This document shows positions 35,755 through 44,306 of a DNA stretch of 64,000 nucleotides, in pieces; within the stretch, counting starts at the first letter, position 1, and each line of letters starts with the position of its first letter. The notes below the pieces were generated by a model, which saw nothing but the letters and a program-made list of their open reading frames with translations, searched no databases and was not told the origin of the DNA. Source of the DNA: Leptolyngbya sp. PLA1 (GTDB lineage Bacteria; Planctomycetota; Phycisphaerae; Phycisphaerales; UBA1924). The translations under genes were made by a program, and so were the position numbers. The DNA lies in the NCBI GenBank assembly GCA_021405315.1, contig QWIH01000003.1:53833-117832 (forward strand), read 5' to 3'.

Positions 35755-36765
35755 CTATCCCTTGGGCTTGCGTGCGGCGAGGGTGCTCCCAACCGACACG
35801 TCGAACTTCTCCCCCGCGATTTCCACAACCGCAAGTTCTCCCGCGCCGTCGACCAGCACGGCGTCGAGAACCTGCCCGCCCCTCAGCACCGTGAGGCGAT
35901 CCCCCGTGCGCAAGTTCACGAACAGGGCGCTCAGGCCGCCCCGCCCCGACGCCACGCCCGCGAGCCGCCAGTCTTCGTACGGCGCAAACGCCCGCGGGGC
36001 CGGCGCGGGAGTTGCCTGCCCCTCCGCCGGGGCGGCGGCGATCACGACCGAGGGCCCCGCCTCCCCGGGGCCGCCCGTCGGAGCGCGGAACAGGTTCCGC
36101 GACGCAATCGCTCGCCACGTGGACTCATGCTCCGCGCTCGCCGGAGTGAGCTGCGGGGCACCTTGATCGGCCTTCGAGGCCAGCGCCGGGGCGTAGATCG
36201 TCGCCACGTCCACCCGAAGATCGAACCGGTCCCGTTCCTTTCCGATTGGCCTCAACGAAAACGCGTCGATCCGGTGCACCCAAGGCTGGTCCTGGAGCAT
36301 CCCGATCGCGGCGACCGCCTGCTCGAGCGTTCCCGTCCCTCGGATGGAGCCCCGCAAGACCTGGAAGTCCGGCTGCCGACGCAGCGCACGCTTCAACTCA
36401 ACCGAGACGCCCTTGGCATCCAGCACCGGGCTCATGACCTCCACCGGCTGCCCGTGCTCCACGATCACCTTGTCCAGCCCCGCGGTGCTCCCCACCCGGG
36501 TCAGGCCATCCCGGAACCGGGCGCTCACAATGTCCAGCTCACTCCCCAGCAGCCCCGCTCCAACCGCGGCCCGACGCCGGGTCAGTTCCCGCTCCTCGCT
36601 CAGTTGGGTCTTCAGCCTCGTGATGGCGTCCTGGGCCGTCCGAATGTCCGCCTCGATCAGCCGGCGCGGGCCCAGATATACCTTCTGGAACGCCCACCAC
36701 GCGCCACCGGCGACCAGGGCCACCAGCGCGATCCGCGCCCAAGGCTTGGTCAGAAGCGCGTTCAT
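35755..36765 (-). CDS. GspM/PilO-like protein fused to a GspC/PilP-like HR domain
   Basis: A 336-residue inner-membrane protein. A short cytoplasmic start and one helix (about 10-27) lead to a coiled coil (35-65) and a ferredoxin-like GspM/PilO domain (about 90-195, containing LEQAVAAIGMLQDQPWVHRI). After a Pro/Ala linker, residues 235-336 have IASRNLFRAP and LAGVASGRGGLSALFVNL, then TGDRLTVLRGGQVLDAVLVD and a final beta strand pair. This is the pattern of the GspC homology region or PilP, which binds the secretin N0 domain. The protein would therefore do the jobs of both GspM and GspC. Its ATG overlaps the gspL stop (ATGA). No separate gspC was found. Confidence 0.75.
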   Translation of the reverse strand: MNALLTKPWARIALVALVAGGAWWAFQKVYLGPRRLIEADIRTAQDAITRLKTQLSEERELTRRRAAVGAGLLGSELDIVSARFRDGLTRVGSTAGLDKVIVEHGQPVEVMSPVLDAKGVSVELKRALRRQPDFQVLRGSIRGTGTLEQAVAAIGMLQDQPWVHRIDAFSLRPIGKERDRFDLRVDVATIYAPALASKADQGAPQLTPASAEHESTWRAIASRNLFRAPTGGPGEAGPSVVIAAAPAEGQATPAPAPRAFAPYEDWRLAGVASGRGGLSALFVNLRTGDRLTVLRGGQVLDAVLVDGAGELAVVEIAGEKFDVSVGSTLAARKPKG

Positions 36766-38306
36766 CGGCCTGCCCCCTTCGACTCAGGGGCCGACGCCGG
36801 GTCTTCCGCCGCCGGGCGCCCGGCCGGAGTCTGCATCGTGGTCGTCAGGCGGAAGGCGAACTTGTCCGGGGTGTCGGCCCCGCGGCTCTCGACGGTGTAG
36901 ACCTCGCCCCGCAGCACGCGATCACGCAGGTCCGAAGAAACCTCCCGGTCCTTCACCTTGCCGGAGAAATCGAAGATGGCTGTCAGGGGCCGCTTCCATT
37001 GACCGTCCGGATAGCCCTTCTTCGGCGCGTACTCCGGCCTCGCGCTGGCACGACCCGAAAGATCGTCCAGCACCGCGGTCCCCGGCGTGGGCCAGACCCG
37101 GCTCAGGCCGTCGAGGTGAGCCACCCAGTCCACCCGCGACGCCCGCCACTCTTCAAGGTGGCTCGTGCGAGCATGCTCGACGAGGAACCCCGCGTACTCA
37201 GTCTCCAGCGCCGCCCGCTCGGACTTGGCGAGCGTCAGCGTCCGCCTCAGCCCGCTCAGGCTCTGGTCGGCCACGACGTAGAACAGGCTTCCCAGAACGA
37301 TGAGGCCCAGCGAGCCGATGAGCACCGCCTTCCGGGCCAATGCCGCCCGATCGGGGGCCTTCCGTGGGTTCAGGAAGTCCAGCGATGCCCGCCCCGCCGC
37401 CTCTTCGAACAGAAGCCCCAGGAGGGCAACCAGCGATCCCTGATACCGCTCGGGCACTCCGTCAGGCAGTCCCTGTCCCTGCAAGCCTCGCACCGTCTCC
37501 GGCATACAGGACAGGCCCTGGGCACACCGCTCCGCGAGTGCTCGCGCCTCGGGCCCCTCTCCGAGCACCGCCACCGAATCCAGTTCCACGTTCCTCGCCC
37601 CGACGTGACTCATCCACGTTCGCCGGGCTTCCATCGCGACGCGGGACGACCAGGCCTCCGTGTCCTCTGAGGACTCAGGCTCGAGATCGATGGCGCGCGA
37701 TGCCCCAAGCCCCCCGGACTCGATGACCAGGAACTCAACGCCACCCGGCGTCGTCCGGATCCCTAGAACCGGGCCCCCGCGTCGGTCGTGAATATCTGAG
37801 AGCAGCACCGCCGCCCCCACACTCCCCACCGTCAGCCTCGCCGGCTTGATCCCCGCCGCCGTCGCCACCTCGTTCCACCAGTGCTGCCGCTCCGCTGGCA
37901 TCGCCGCAGCCAGCACGGCCCCGCTCGATCCGGCGGGCGGCACATAGTCGATCGTCGTCCCCTCCAAGGGCAGCGCGAGTTGGCGGATCATCTGCAGCCG
38001 CACGATGCCGGCCAGATCCTCCGCCGACACCGCGCCCTGGGGCGCCGTCGGAACCTGAAGGTGCTTGATGACGCACTCGTGCCGCGGGACCACCAGGACC
38101 ACACGGCCCCGGGACGTCCCCAGCGTCCGAACCTCGCTCGCCAGCCACGCCCCAACCGCCGCCGCGTCTCCCTGGCCCACGTTCGTCGGCCGCGACGCCA
38201 CGTGCCAACCCAGGACGCGCACCCCGCCCGACGAGACTTCTCCCGTCAGCATCGCCGCACCCCAGCGATCCACCTCAATCGCCGTAATGACTCTGGTCTT
38301 TGCCAT
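36762..38306 (-). CDS. gspL: type II secretion protein GspL (actin-like/PilM-type plus membrane anchor)
   Basis: A 514-residue protein. The cytoplasmic part (about 1-325) has an actin/PilM-like fold (TRVITAIEVDRWGAAMLTGE, ARLTVGSVGAAVLLSDI, LDSVAVLGEGPEARALAERC). One membrane helix (about 333-352, AVLIGSLGLIVLGSLFYVVA) is followed by a coiled coil and a periplasmic domain. GspL links the ATPase GspE to the inner-membrane platform. The ATG at 38306 overlaps the gspK stop as TGATG. An ATG 21 nt upstream is possible but its GGGGAG sits directly against the codon. The next gene overlaps by 4 nt. Confidence 0.85.
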   Translation of the reverse strand: MAKTRVITAIEVDRWGAAMLTGEVSSGGVRVLGWHVASRPTNVGQGDAAAVGAWLASEVRTLGTSRGRVVLVVPRHECVIKHLQVPTAPQGAVSAEDLAGIVRLQMIRQLALPLEGTTIDYVPPAGSSGAVLAAAMPAERQHWWNEVATAAGIKPARLTVGSVGAAVLLSDIHDRRGGPVLGIRTTPGGVEFLVIESGGLGASRAIDLEPESSEDTEAWSSRVAMEARRTWMSHVGARNVELDSVAVLGEGPEARALAERCAQGLSCMPETVRGLQGQGLPDGVPERYQGSLVALLGLLFEEAAGRASLDFLNPRKAPDRAALARKAVLIGSLGLIVLGSLFYVVADQSLSGLRRTLTLAKSERAALETEYAGFLVEHARTSHLEEWRASRVDWVAHLDGLSRVWPTPGTAVLDDLSGRASARPEYAPKKGYPDGQWKRPLTAIFDFSGKVKDREVSSDLRDRVLRGEVYTVESRGADTPDKFAFRLTTTMQTPAGRPAAEDPASAPESKGAGR

Positions 38307-39850
38307 CAGCGTCCGCTCGTTCCCCATCTCCCCGACCGTCGATCCTTCAACGCCTTGGCTCCGCCCCGCGACCCGGAAGCAGCGTCCGGCACACCCTCAG
38401 GTGCCCGAGCCTCCCCAACTTCTGCCGGACGGCTGGACGTCACCCCAGGTACAGGACGGCTCCCCAGAGAACGGGGAGCACCAAGCGATGTCGGCATATC
38501 AAATACTCCCGCCGGCACATTTTGTTTCCCCTCCTCCTCCAGCGGCCGCGCCCGCTCACCCCCCACGATCGGGGCAGCGGGAGATTCCGACTCCGGCAGG
38601 TCGTTCGGCTGAGGGCCCCAGACGGCCGCCGAAAGGAACGTCACATCACGAAGGTACGCGACTCGCACCTGGGGTGAACTCGCGTCGACGACCGCCTCCC
38701 AGACCAGCCGGGCCTGGGGGGTCCACTCTCCGCCGGTGACCGCATCGTCCCGCGTCGAAGGCCCGATCTCTGCCGAGACTCGGACTCGCCACACCAGGCT
38801 CCGCGTCGTGAGCCAATCCACTGCCTCTACGAACTGCTCCGGCGTCAGTACACCCTCCCGAACAGGCCACGCCAAGCTGCGCCGGCGATCGGCGCTCAGA
38901 CTCGTACGCACTTCCGCGAGGCGCTGCGCCGCCTCCACGCTCACCCCGGGCAGGCACGACAGCACCTCGGGCGGCGCGAGGTTGATGTCCACGCGCCCCG
39001 GCAGGTACTGATCGTCAGCGGCAGTGAGGACATCCAACACCTCGCCCCACTCCTCCGGTCCGGCGCCGGCCCCGATCATCGCCTGCACGAGCGCCCCAGC
39101 CGTCGTCGCTTCCGACTTGAGCGCCGCCTCCGCCGCCTTCAATGCCCCCGCCGAAAGCCTCGATCCCAGTTCGTCCCCGATCTCCTTGCTCCAACCGATT
39201 CCCCGGTGCAAACGGAACTGACCGGCGTGCTCCCCCGAGGCCGACCCGCGTCCAAGCCCCCCCTGCACGTTCGGGTCGTAGGAATGCGTGGTGATCCACA
39301 TCCCGAACCCCGACGGCGTCTCGGTGGCCTCCGCCTCGGACTCCTCCGCCGCCGGACGGGAGCCGTAAAACTCCGATGCGGTCATCGCCCCCGGCCGAAC
39401 GAGCTCTTCCGGCGCCTGCACACCGGCGCCCCTGGCCGCAACGATCCGGGCCGCGAGATCCTCGCTTCCCCCCGGGAGCTTCGCGAGCATCGCAGCGTCC
39501 GCTCGGTTGACGTCGAGCCGGCCCATCTCGCTCGTCGTAGCACCGGGCCCGCCCCCGATCAGTCGCACGATGCCCTTGTGCGAGCCGTCGTCGAACAGAA
39601 CCCACTCCCGGGTGAGGGTCGGTTGCTCGCCCTCCAGCATGGCCGCCCGCTGGGCTTCGAGTTCGTGCTGCACCCCCTGCAAACCGGACCAGGCCAGCGC
39701 CCGCAGATGCTCCCGTTCCATGCTGACGCGGGCGCTATCCAGCCGGGCCTCCACCCGCACCGCCATCGCGCTGCACACAAGCACCGACACCGCGATCACC
39801 ACAAGCGTGATGATCAGAACCGTGCCGCGCGTCCGGACGCCCGCCTTCAC
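38306..39850 (-). CDS. gspK: minor pseudopilin GspK
   Basis: A 514-residue pseudopilin. The leader RTRG^TVLIITLVVIAVSV lacks a Glu at +5, as is usual for GspK, the tip subunit. The large globular part contains helix-hairpin-helix-like turns (GRLDVNRADAAMLAKLPGG, RVDINLAPPEVLSCLPGVS) typical of the GspK SAM-like domains. A Pro/Ser-rich region of about 100 residues at the C-terminus is extra. GTG 39850 was chosen because it overlaps the gspJ stop (GTGA) and has AGGAGGG just upstream. It is longer than the usual 300-330 residues. Confidence 0.85.
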   Translation of the reverse strand: MKAGVRTRGTVLIITLVVIAVSVLVCSAMAVRVEARLDSARVSMEREHLRALAWSGLQGVQHELEAQRAAMLEGEQPTLTREWVLFDDGSHKGIVRLIGGGPGATTSEMGRLDVNRADAAMLAKLPGGSEDLAARIVAARGAGVQAPEELVRPGAMTASEFYGSRPAAEESEAEATETPSGFGMWITTHSYDPNVQGGLGRGSASGEHAGQFRLHRGIGWSKEIGDELGSRLSAGALKAAEAALKSEATTAGALVQAMIGAGAGPEEWGEVLDVLTAADDQYLPGRVDINLAPPEVLSCLPGVSVEAAQRLAEVRTSLSADRRRSLAWPVREGVLTPEQFVEAVDWLTTRSLVWRVRVSAEIGPSTRDDAVTGGEWTPQARLVWEAVVDASSPQVRVAYLRDVTFLSAAVWGPQPNDLPESESPAAPIVGGERARPLEEEGKQNVPAGVFDMPTSLGAPRSLGSRPVPGVTSSRPAEVGEARAPEGVPDAASGSRGGAKALKDRRSGRWGTSGR

Positions 39851-40494
39851 GCGCCCTCCTTCCACGCACTCACCGGCCCGTCCGGGATCGTAATGACCCG
39901 GGTGCGGTCCGCCGGCCTCGCGGGGCCGTCCTCCCGTCCCACGAGGTCGATGTCATCGGGCGGCACCGCCCGCGCCGCCGCAGGGCCCGCCCCGAACCAC
40001 ACGGACACCTCCACCGCCAGCGGCAAAGCCCTGGCACTCCCCGAATCAAACGACTCCCGCCACTCCGCCCCGTCGTGATACCTGAACCGGACCAGTTCCA
40101 GCCCAGTCGCCAGCACCTCCGCCGTGGCTCCCGGCCCCGGGATCGTCCGTCCGGTAAGTTGTCCCGTGGAGGCGCTGAACACAAACTCGCTGCCCGTTGC
40201 CTCAGAGGCACGACTGCTCGGATCAAGCCCTACTCCCCTCGCCCGAACCCGCAGGCTCGACGAGTCCCCCCGCAGCCCGGCGCCGCCAGCCCCGTCCGCC
40301 GCAAACGTCGTCGCCAGGTCCCGCTCCAGCCGCGACCACATCGCCGCCAGCCCGTCGCCCCGCGCCCCCACCGTGTCGAGCTGCTCGCGGCGCTCGAGCA
40401 GGGTCCACAGGAACCCGAAGACCGCGGCGGAGAGCGCCACGATCAGCACGATCGCCAGCAGGGTCTCGAAAAGCGTGAAGGCCCGTCGCCTCAT
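39847..40494 (-). CDS. gspJ: minor pseudopilin GspJ
   Basis: A 215-residue prepilin-like protein with leader MRRRA^FTLFETLLAIVLIVAL, including Phe+1 and Glu+5, processed by a prepilin peptidase not found in this window. The globular part (GFLWTLLERREQLDTV ... GLELVRFRYHDGAEWRESFD) fits GspJ, which forms the pseudopilus tip with GspI and GspK. The ATG overlaps the gspI stop (ATGA). Assignment rests on order G-H-I-J-K and fold pattern. Confidence 0.85.
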   Translation of the reverse strand: MRRRAFTLFETLLAIVLIVALSAAVFGFLWTLLERREQLDTVGARGDGLAAMWSRLERDLATTFAADGAGGAGLRGDSSSLRVRARGVGLDPSSRASEATGSEFVFSASTGQLTGRTIPGPGATAEVLATGLELVRFRYHDGAEWRESFDSGSARALPLAVEVSVWFGAGPAAARAVPPDDIDLVGREDGPARPADRTRVITIPDGPVSAWKEGA

Positions 40495-40976
40495 GGCACA
40501 CCCTCCGCCGGGGCCCCCAAGCCGCTCATGGGGTCCTCCCGGGTCGGCTCGGGCTGCCGCCGCGCCAGCCGCACGAGCTGGCGAAGCGTGAACGAGGTCT
40601 TGGGGTGCTCGACGTCTCCCCCGGGCGCGAGCATCGCCGTCACGCTCACGTTCGTGAGTTCTGAGAAAGGTGAGGTTTCCGTCTGCACATCCAGCACCCA
40701 GTCGGAGATCGCGGCAACCCCCGCGTCACCTTCCTCCGGCCTCACAGGCCCGGACAGCGTCTCGGGTGTCGCGAGCCCAGCCTCCAGCCTGGCCATCGCG
40801 GAGCGTGCGAGGTCCGCCGCGATCCGCCGCTGCTCCAGGGTGTAGGAGTTCTCGATGAGTCGGTCGACGAGGCTCAGCGTCGCCATCGCCGCGGAGACAA
40901 ACAGCACGAGCGCGAGCAGCACCTCGAGGAGGACACCCCCCCGGCGGCTATTCGCGGTCCTGGGGCGACTCGACAT
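40491..40976 (-). CDS. gspI: minor pseudopilin GspI
   Basis: A 161-residue prepilin-like protein. The leader MSSRPRTANSRRG^GVLLE gives Glu at +5 followed by a hydrophobic helix (VLLALVLFVSAAMATLSLV). NSYTLEQRRIAADLARSAMA resembles the GspI pattern. The start at 40976 has GGAGG 6 nt upstream and lies inside the end of gspH (29-nt overlap). Longer readings add Arg-rich residues that overlap gspH further and were rejected. Confidence 0.85.
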   Translation of the reverse strand: MSSRPRTANSRRGGVLLEVLLALVLFVSAAMATLSLVDRLIENSYTLEQRRIAADLARSAMARLEAGLATPETLSGPVRPEEGDAGVAAISDWVLDVQTETSPFSELTNVSVTAMLAPGGDVEHPKTSFTLRQLVRLARRQPEPTREDPMSGLGAPAEGVP

Positions 40977-41673
40977 CCGGATCCTCCGGAGCAAGCGGGC
41001 CAAACTCATCTCGCTCGGGCTTCGCGCCGGGCTCTTCATCAGCGGCGCCCTCTTCCGAAACCGGGGGCGCATCGCGGAAGGTGATCTTCGAGGTCAGGGG
41101 GCTCAGTTCACCCACCTTCGTCCGGGTCTGCACACCCACGAACATCCGCTGGCCGGATACCGCGGAACCATCGGGGAGAAAGAGCGCGAGCCGAACCGCG
41201 GGCGCTTCGCCGGATTCGAGCGCGTCCGCGGAACCCTCCCGGGCCGGGACGGGGTCCCGCACGGGGCTCATCAGCGGCTCAGCCTGTGCCGGACGGGGGT
41301 CCTGATCCGACACCACGATCGACGGCCGGAGTGTTGTGACACGCATCTCCCACGGGCCGGAATCTCCCCGCACCGTCGGGTCCTCGCTCGCAGCCCCCGC
41401 GTTCTCGCGAGCCTGGCCGCCCAGCGCACGGACGTAGATCGCGGTTCCCTCCGGCTTGGTCACCGCCACCAGTTCCAGAGGTTCGGCACGCCTCGACGCG
41501 TGCGCCGCAGCGATGGAGGTCGCCGCCGAGAGTTCGTCGCACGCCGCGTCGATCGACACCCGGTCCGCAAGCCCCACGAGCGACGGAGTGATGATCGCGC
41601 CAATGAGCAGCAGCAACGCGAGGCTGATCAGCACCTCGACGAGCGTGAATGCCCTGGCGACCACCACCCGCAT
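40948..41673 (-). CDS. gspH: minor pseudopilin GspH
   Basis: A 241-residue prepilin-like protein with leader MRVVVARA^FTLVEVLISLALLL (Phe+1, Glu+5). The following stretch IDAACDELSAATSIAAAHAS fits GspH, the adaptor between the tip and the GspG shaft. The ATG at 41673 has AGGAGG 7 nt upstream; a GTG codon just before it also follows the gspG TGA directly. The C-terminal 60 residues are acidic and Pro-rich, and partly overlap gspI. Confidence 0.82.
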   Translation of the reverse strand: MRVVVARAFTLVEVLISLALLLLIGAIITPSLVGLADRVSIDAACDELSAATSIAAAHASRRAEPLELVAVTKPEGTAIYVRALGGQARENAGAASEDPTVRGDSGPWEMRVTTLRPSIVVSDQDPRPAQAEPLMSPVRDPVPAREGSADALESGEAPAVRLALFLPDGSAVSGQRMFVGVQTRTKVGELSPLTSKITFRDAPPVSEEGAADEEPGAKPERDEFGPLAPEDPDVESPQDRE

Positions 41674-41676
41674 CAC

Positions 41677-42192
41677 TCAGCCTCCTGTTTTCGTCGACGA
41701 GTCGCCGCTCGGCGTCGTCGTGCCTTCCGCATCCTTGTCCCACGAGACGACGTCATCGTCGGTCCCCTCGACCCCGTCGCGGCCGATCGACCACAGGTCG
41801 TACTCGGTCTCGTCCCCGTGCTCTGACTGCTGGCGATAACCCCAGTCATGACCGAATCGGTCCTTCGGCATGGGCTTCTCCATCCGAGACGCCCACTTCT
41901 TCAGTTGTTCCTCATCCTGCATGGCGTCCTTGCTCCACAGCACCGCCAGGCCTTCCTCGTCCGTGGGGTACCGCCCGTGGTCGAAGCGGAACATCTTCAA
42001 CGCCTGCCGCAGCGTGTTCATGTCCACCTTGCAGAGGTCGTTCTCCGCCTGCTCCTTGCGGCCCATCAGGTTGTACGCCACCAGGCCCCCCAGCGCCAGG
42101 ATGATCGCAATGACGATCAGAACCTCAAACAACGTGAAGGCCCGGGCCATGCGCCCGCGCCGCGTAGCTTGCGTCATCTCATGCCTCCGCAT
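41677..42192 (-). CDS. gspG: major pseudopilin GspG
   Basis: A 171-residue major pseudopilin. Leader MARA^FTLFEVLIVIAIILALGG, then the GspG core: LCKVDMNTLRQALKMFRFDH, GRYPTDEEGLAVL and the calcium-loop end YDLWSIGRDGVEGTDDDVVSWD. GspG polymerises into the pseudopilus that pushes substrates through the secretin. Two starts have good GGAGG sites, ATG 42192 and ATG 42177; both give the same mature protein. It follows gspF by 73 nt. Confidence 0.92.
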   Translation of the reverse strand: MRRHEMTQATRRGRMARAFTLFEVLIVIAIILALGGLVAYNLMGRKEQAENDLCKVDMNTLRQALKMFRFDHGRYPTDEEGLAVLWSKDAMQDEEQLKKWASRMEKPMPKDRFGHDWGYRQQSEHGDETEYDLWSIGRDGVEGTDDDVVSWDKDAEGTTTPSGDSSTKTGG

Positions 42193-42265
42193 CAGGAAAC
42201 CTCCCACATCGCCATTGTACGCCCCGCGGCCCGGGACGTTGCTCGCCCCGCCACGGAAATCCGCC

Positions 42266-43459
42266 TCACCCGCCCGCGTTCAGCCTCAGCATCGGCAGGA
42301 TGAGCGCCACCGCCACCACCCCGATCACGCCCGCAATCGCCAGAAGCATCATCGGCTCGATCAGCCGGATCGCGACCGTGAGAACCCGATCCAGCCTGTG
42401 CTCCAGCGCGGCCCCTACCTTGGGGAGGACCGACTCCAGATTGTTCGCCGCCTCCCCCACCCCGATCATCTCCAGCACATCATCATCGAACAGCCCGCTG
42501 TCCGTCAGCGGCCCGGAGAGCGCCCGCCCCGCTCTCACCTCCTCGATGGCCCGGTCAATCGCCCTCGCCATCAGCACGTTGCCCGCCCCGTCCCGCGCGA
42601 TCGTGAGCGCTGCCACCATCGGCACCCCGTTCCCCAGCATCGCGCCGAGCAGGTGGCAGAACCGCGACGCGGCATAGCCCCGGACCACCGGGCCGATCAC
42701 CGGCAGGCGGGTCTTCGCACGCTCCCACCGTTCGCGCACGTCCGGCCTCTTCAGCAGCGTCCACACGCCGAATCCCGCCGCCACCAGCAGCCCAGCCGTC
42801 AGCAGACCATGGGCCGTGATCGCGTCACTCGCCGCGAACACCACCTTCGTGACCGTCGGCAGCCCGCCCTTCACCTTGTCGAACATCGGGCGATACATCG
42901 GCACCAGGAACCCGAAGATGCCCACCATCGCCAGAATGCTGAACAGGAGCAGCAGCATCGGGTAGATCAGGTTCGAAATCAGCTTCGCACGCAGCTCCGC
43001 CTGCTTCAACTGCAGTTCCGACAGCCGCAGAAGCACCTGCTCCAGAAACCCGCCCCGCTCCCCGGCGCGCACCATCGCGACCTGCACCGGCTCAAACTGC
43101 TCGCCCTTGGCTTCCATCGCCGACGCAAGGTCAGAGCCCTTCTCCACCTGCTCCGCAAGCCCGCGGAATGCCTCCGCAAGCCGGACCCGGCCCTTCCGGT
43201 TCCCAAGCAGCCGGAGCGCTCGCAGCAGCGGCACGCCCGCGTGGAGCATGTCCGCGACCTGGCCGTACGCCTCGCCAAGCTCGCGAGTACCCATGCGCCG
43301 CGCGAACAGTCCGCCCCCCGCCGCCTGCTGCGTCACGCTCACCGGCGTCAACCGTCGATGCTCCAACTCCGACAGGACCGCCTGCTCGCTGGCTCCGGCG
43401 AGAGAGCCGGTCACGCGAGCGCCGCCCGAGTCCAGGGCCGTGTACCGGAAGAGCGCCAC
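42266..43459 (-). CDS. gspF: type II secretion inner-membrane platform protein GspF
   Basis: A 397-residue protein with two repeated T2SF domains (about 68-195 and 270-395: GQVADMLHAGVPLLRALRLL, CHLLGAMLGNGVPMVAALTI) and three membrane helices (about 165-190, 218-240, 370-392). The N-terminus FRYTALDSGGARVTGSLAGA is typical. It couples the ATPase GspE to pseudopilus assembly. It lies 12 nt after the glutathione-peroxidase-like gene and leads the gspF-G-H-I-J-K-L-M/C-D operon. Confidence 0.95.
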   Translation of the reverse strand: MALFRYTALDSGGARVTGSLAGASEQAVLSELEHRRLTPVSVTQQAAGGGLFARRMGTRELGEAYGQVADMLHAGVPLLRALRLLGNRKGRVRLAEAFRGLAEQVEKGSDLASAMEAKGEQFEPVQVAMVRAGERGGFLEQVLLRLSELQLKQAELRAKLISNLIYPMLLLLFSILAMVGIFGFLVPMYRPMFDKVKGGLPTVTKVVFAASDAITAHGLLTAGLLVAAGFGVWTLLKRPDVRERWERAKTRLPVIGPVVRGYAASRFCHLLGAMLGNGVPMVAALTIARDGAGNVLMARAIDRAIEEVRAGRALSGPLTDSGLFDDDVLEMIGVGEAANNLESVLPKVGAALEHRLDRVLTVAIRLIEPMMLLAIAGVIGVVAVALILPMLRLNAGG

Positions 43460-43471
43460 CGCCTGCCTCCG

Positions 43472-44197
43472 CTACTTCCCACCCTCGGCGGGGGGTGATG
43501 CCGGGGCCGGCTCGGGCGTTGCCGTCTCGCCCCCTTTCTTCGCGAGTTCCCTGTCGATCGCCGCGAGCAGCACGGCGTCGCTCGGACGTATCCGGGGCTC
43601 GAACCGCTCGATCACGTTGCCGTTCCGGTCCACAAGGAACTTCGTGAAGTTCCACTTCGGGTCGCCTCCCACCGGCGCGGGCTGCGCCGCGATCTGCTTG
43701 TACAGCGCCGCCTGCTCCGGGCCGCCAACCACGCTCACCTTGGCGAACATCGGGAACGTCACCTTGTACTTCCCGTAGCAGACCTCCTTGATCTGCGCCG
43801 CGGTACCCGGCTCCTGCCCCAGAAAGTCATTGGCGGGGAAGGCCAGAATCACGAAGCCCTGGTCCTTCTTCTGAGCGTACAACGCCTCGAGCCCCACGTA
43901 CTGGTGCGTGTAGCCGCAGTTGCTCGCGACGTTCACGATGAGGCACACCTTGCCCTTGAAGGACGCAAGGTCCACGTCCTTGCCATCGAGGTCCTTCACG
44001 ACCCCAGTGAGCACCATGGGGCTGGGCGGCGCCTGGGGGGGCGGGGGCTGCTTCACCGGAGCGATCGGCGCCGCAGGGACCGCCGGCGCCGGGGGCTCCG
44101 GAGCCTTGGGCGCTTCCTTGCCCGGCGCGGCCTCCTGAGCGAGGGCGGAACAGGCTGTCGCGAGCGATGCAACGACGATCAGGGCGTGCCGCGTCAT
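43472..44197 (-). CDS. secreted glutathione-peroxidase-like thiol peroxidase
   Basis: A 241-residue protein with a signal peptide (cleavage near SALAQ), a Pro/Ala linker (22-60) and a GPx domain. The catalytic set is visible: Cys94 in IVNVASNCGYTHQY, Gln128 in FPANDFLGQEPG, Trp182 and Asn183 in DPKWNFTKFLVDRNG. It uses Cys, not selenocysteine. Such enzymes reduce peroxides using thioredoxin or small thiols; here it acts outside the cytoplasm. The ATG at 44197 has GGAGA 6 nt upstream. It is first in the T2SS operon, 12 nt before gspF, which is an unusual partner. Confidence 0.88.
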   Translation of the reverse strand: MTRHALIVVASLATACSALAQEAAPGKEAPKAPEPPAPAVPAAPIAPVKQPPPPQAPPSPMVLTGVVKDLDGKDVDLASFKGKVCLIVNVASNCGYTHQYVGLEALYAQKKDQGFVILAFPANDFLGQEPGTAAQIKEVCYGKYKVTFPMFAKVSVVGGPEQAALYKQIAAQPAPVGGDPKWNFTKFLVDRNGNVIERFEPRIRPSDAVLLAAIDRELAKKGGETATPEPAPASPPAEGGK

Positions 44198-44306
44198 GGG
44201 CGTCTCCAGGTGCGAGCCTGCGTACCGACCCCTGCACAGGCCCGAACAGGTGATCCTAGGTGCGGGCAGGACCGGGCTGCGGCCCGCACGGAGAATACAC
44301 TCCACC

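Noticed and set aside
43920..43930. Possible selenocysteine in the glutathione-peroxidase-like protein
   Set aside because: The active-site codon encodes Cys (ASNCGYT) and there is no in-frame TGA.
44196..44306. Longer N-terminus for the PTPS-like protein
   Set aside because: It would overlap the start of the divergent peroxidase gene and adds residues with no resemblance to the fold.
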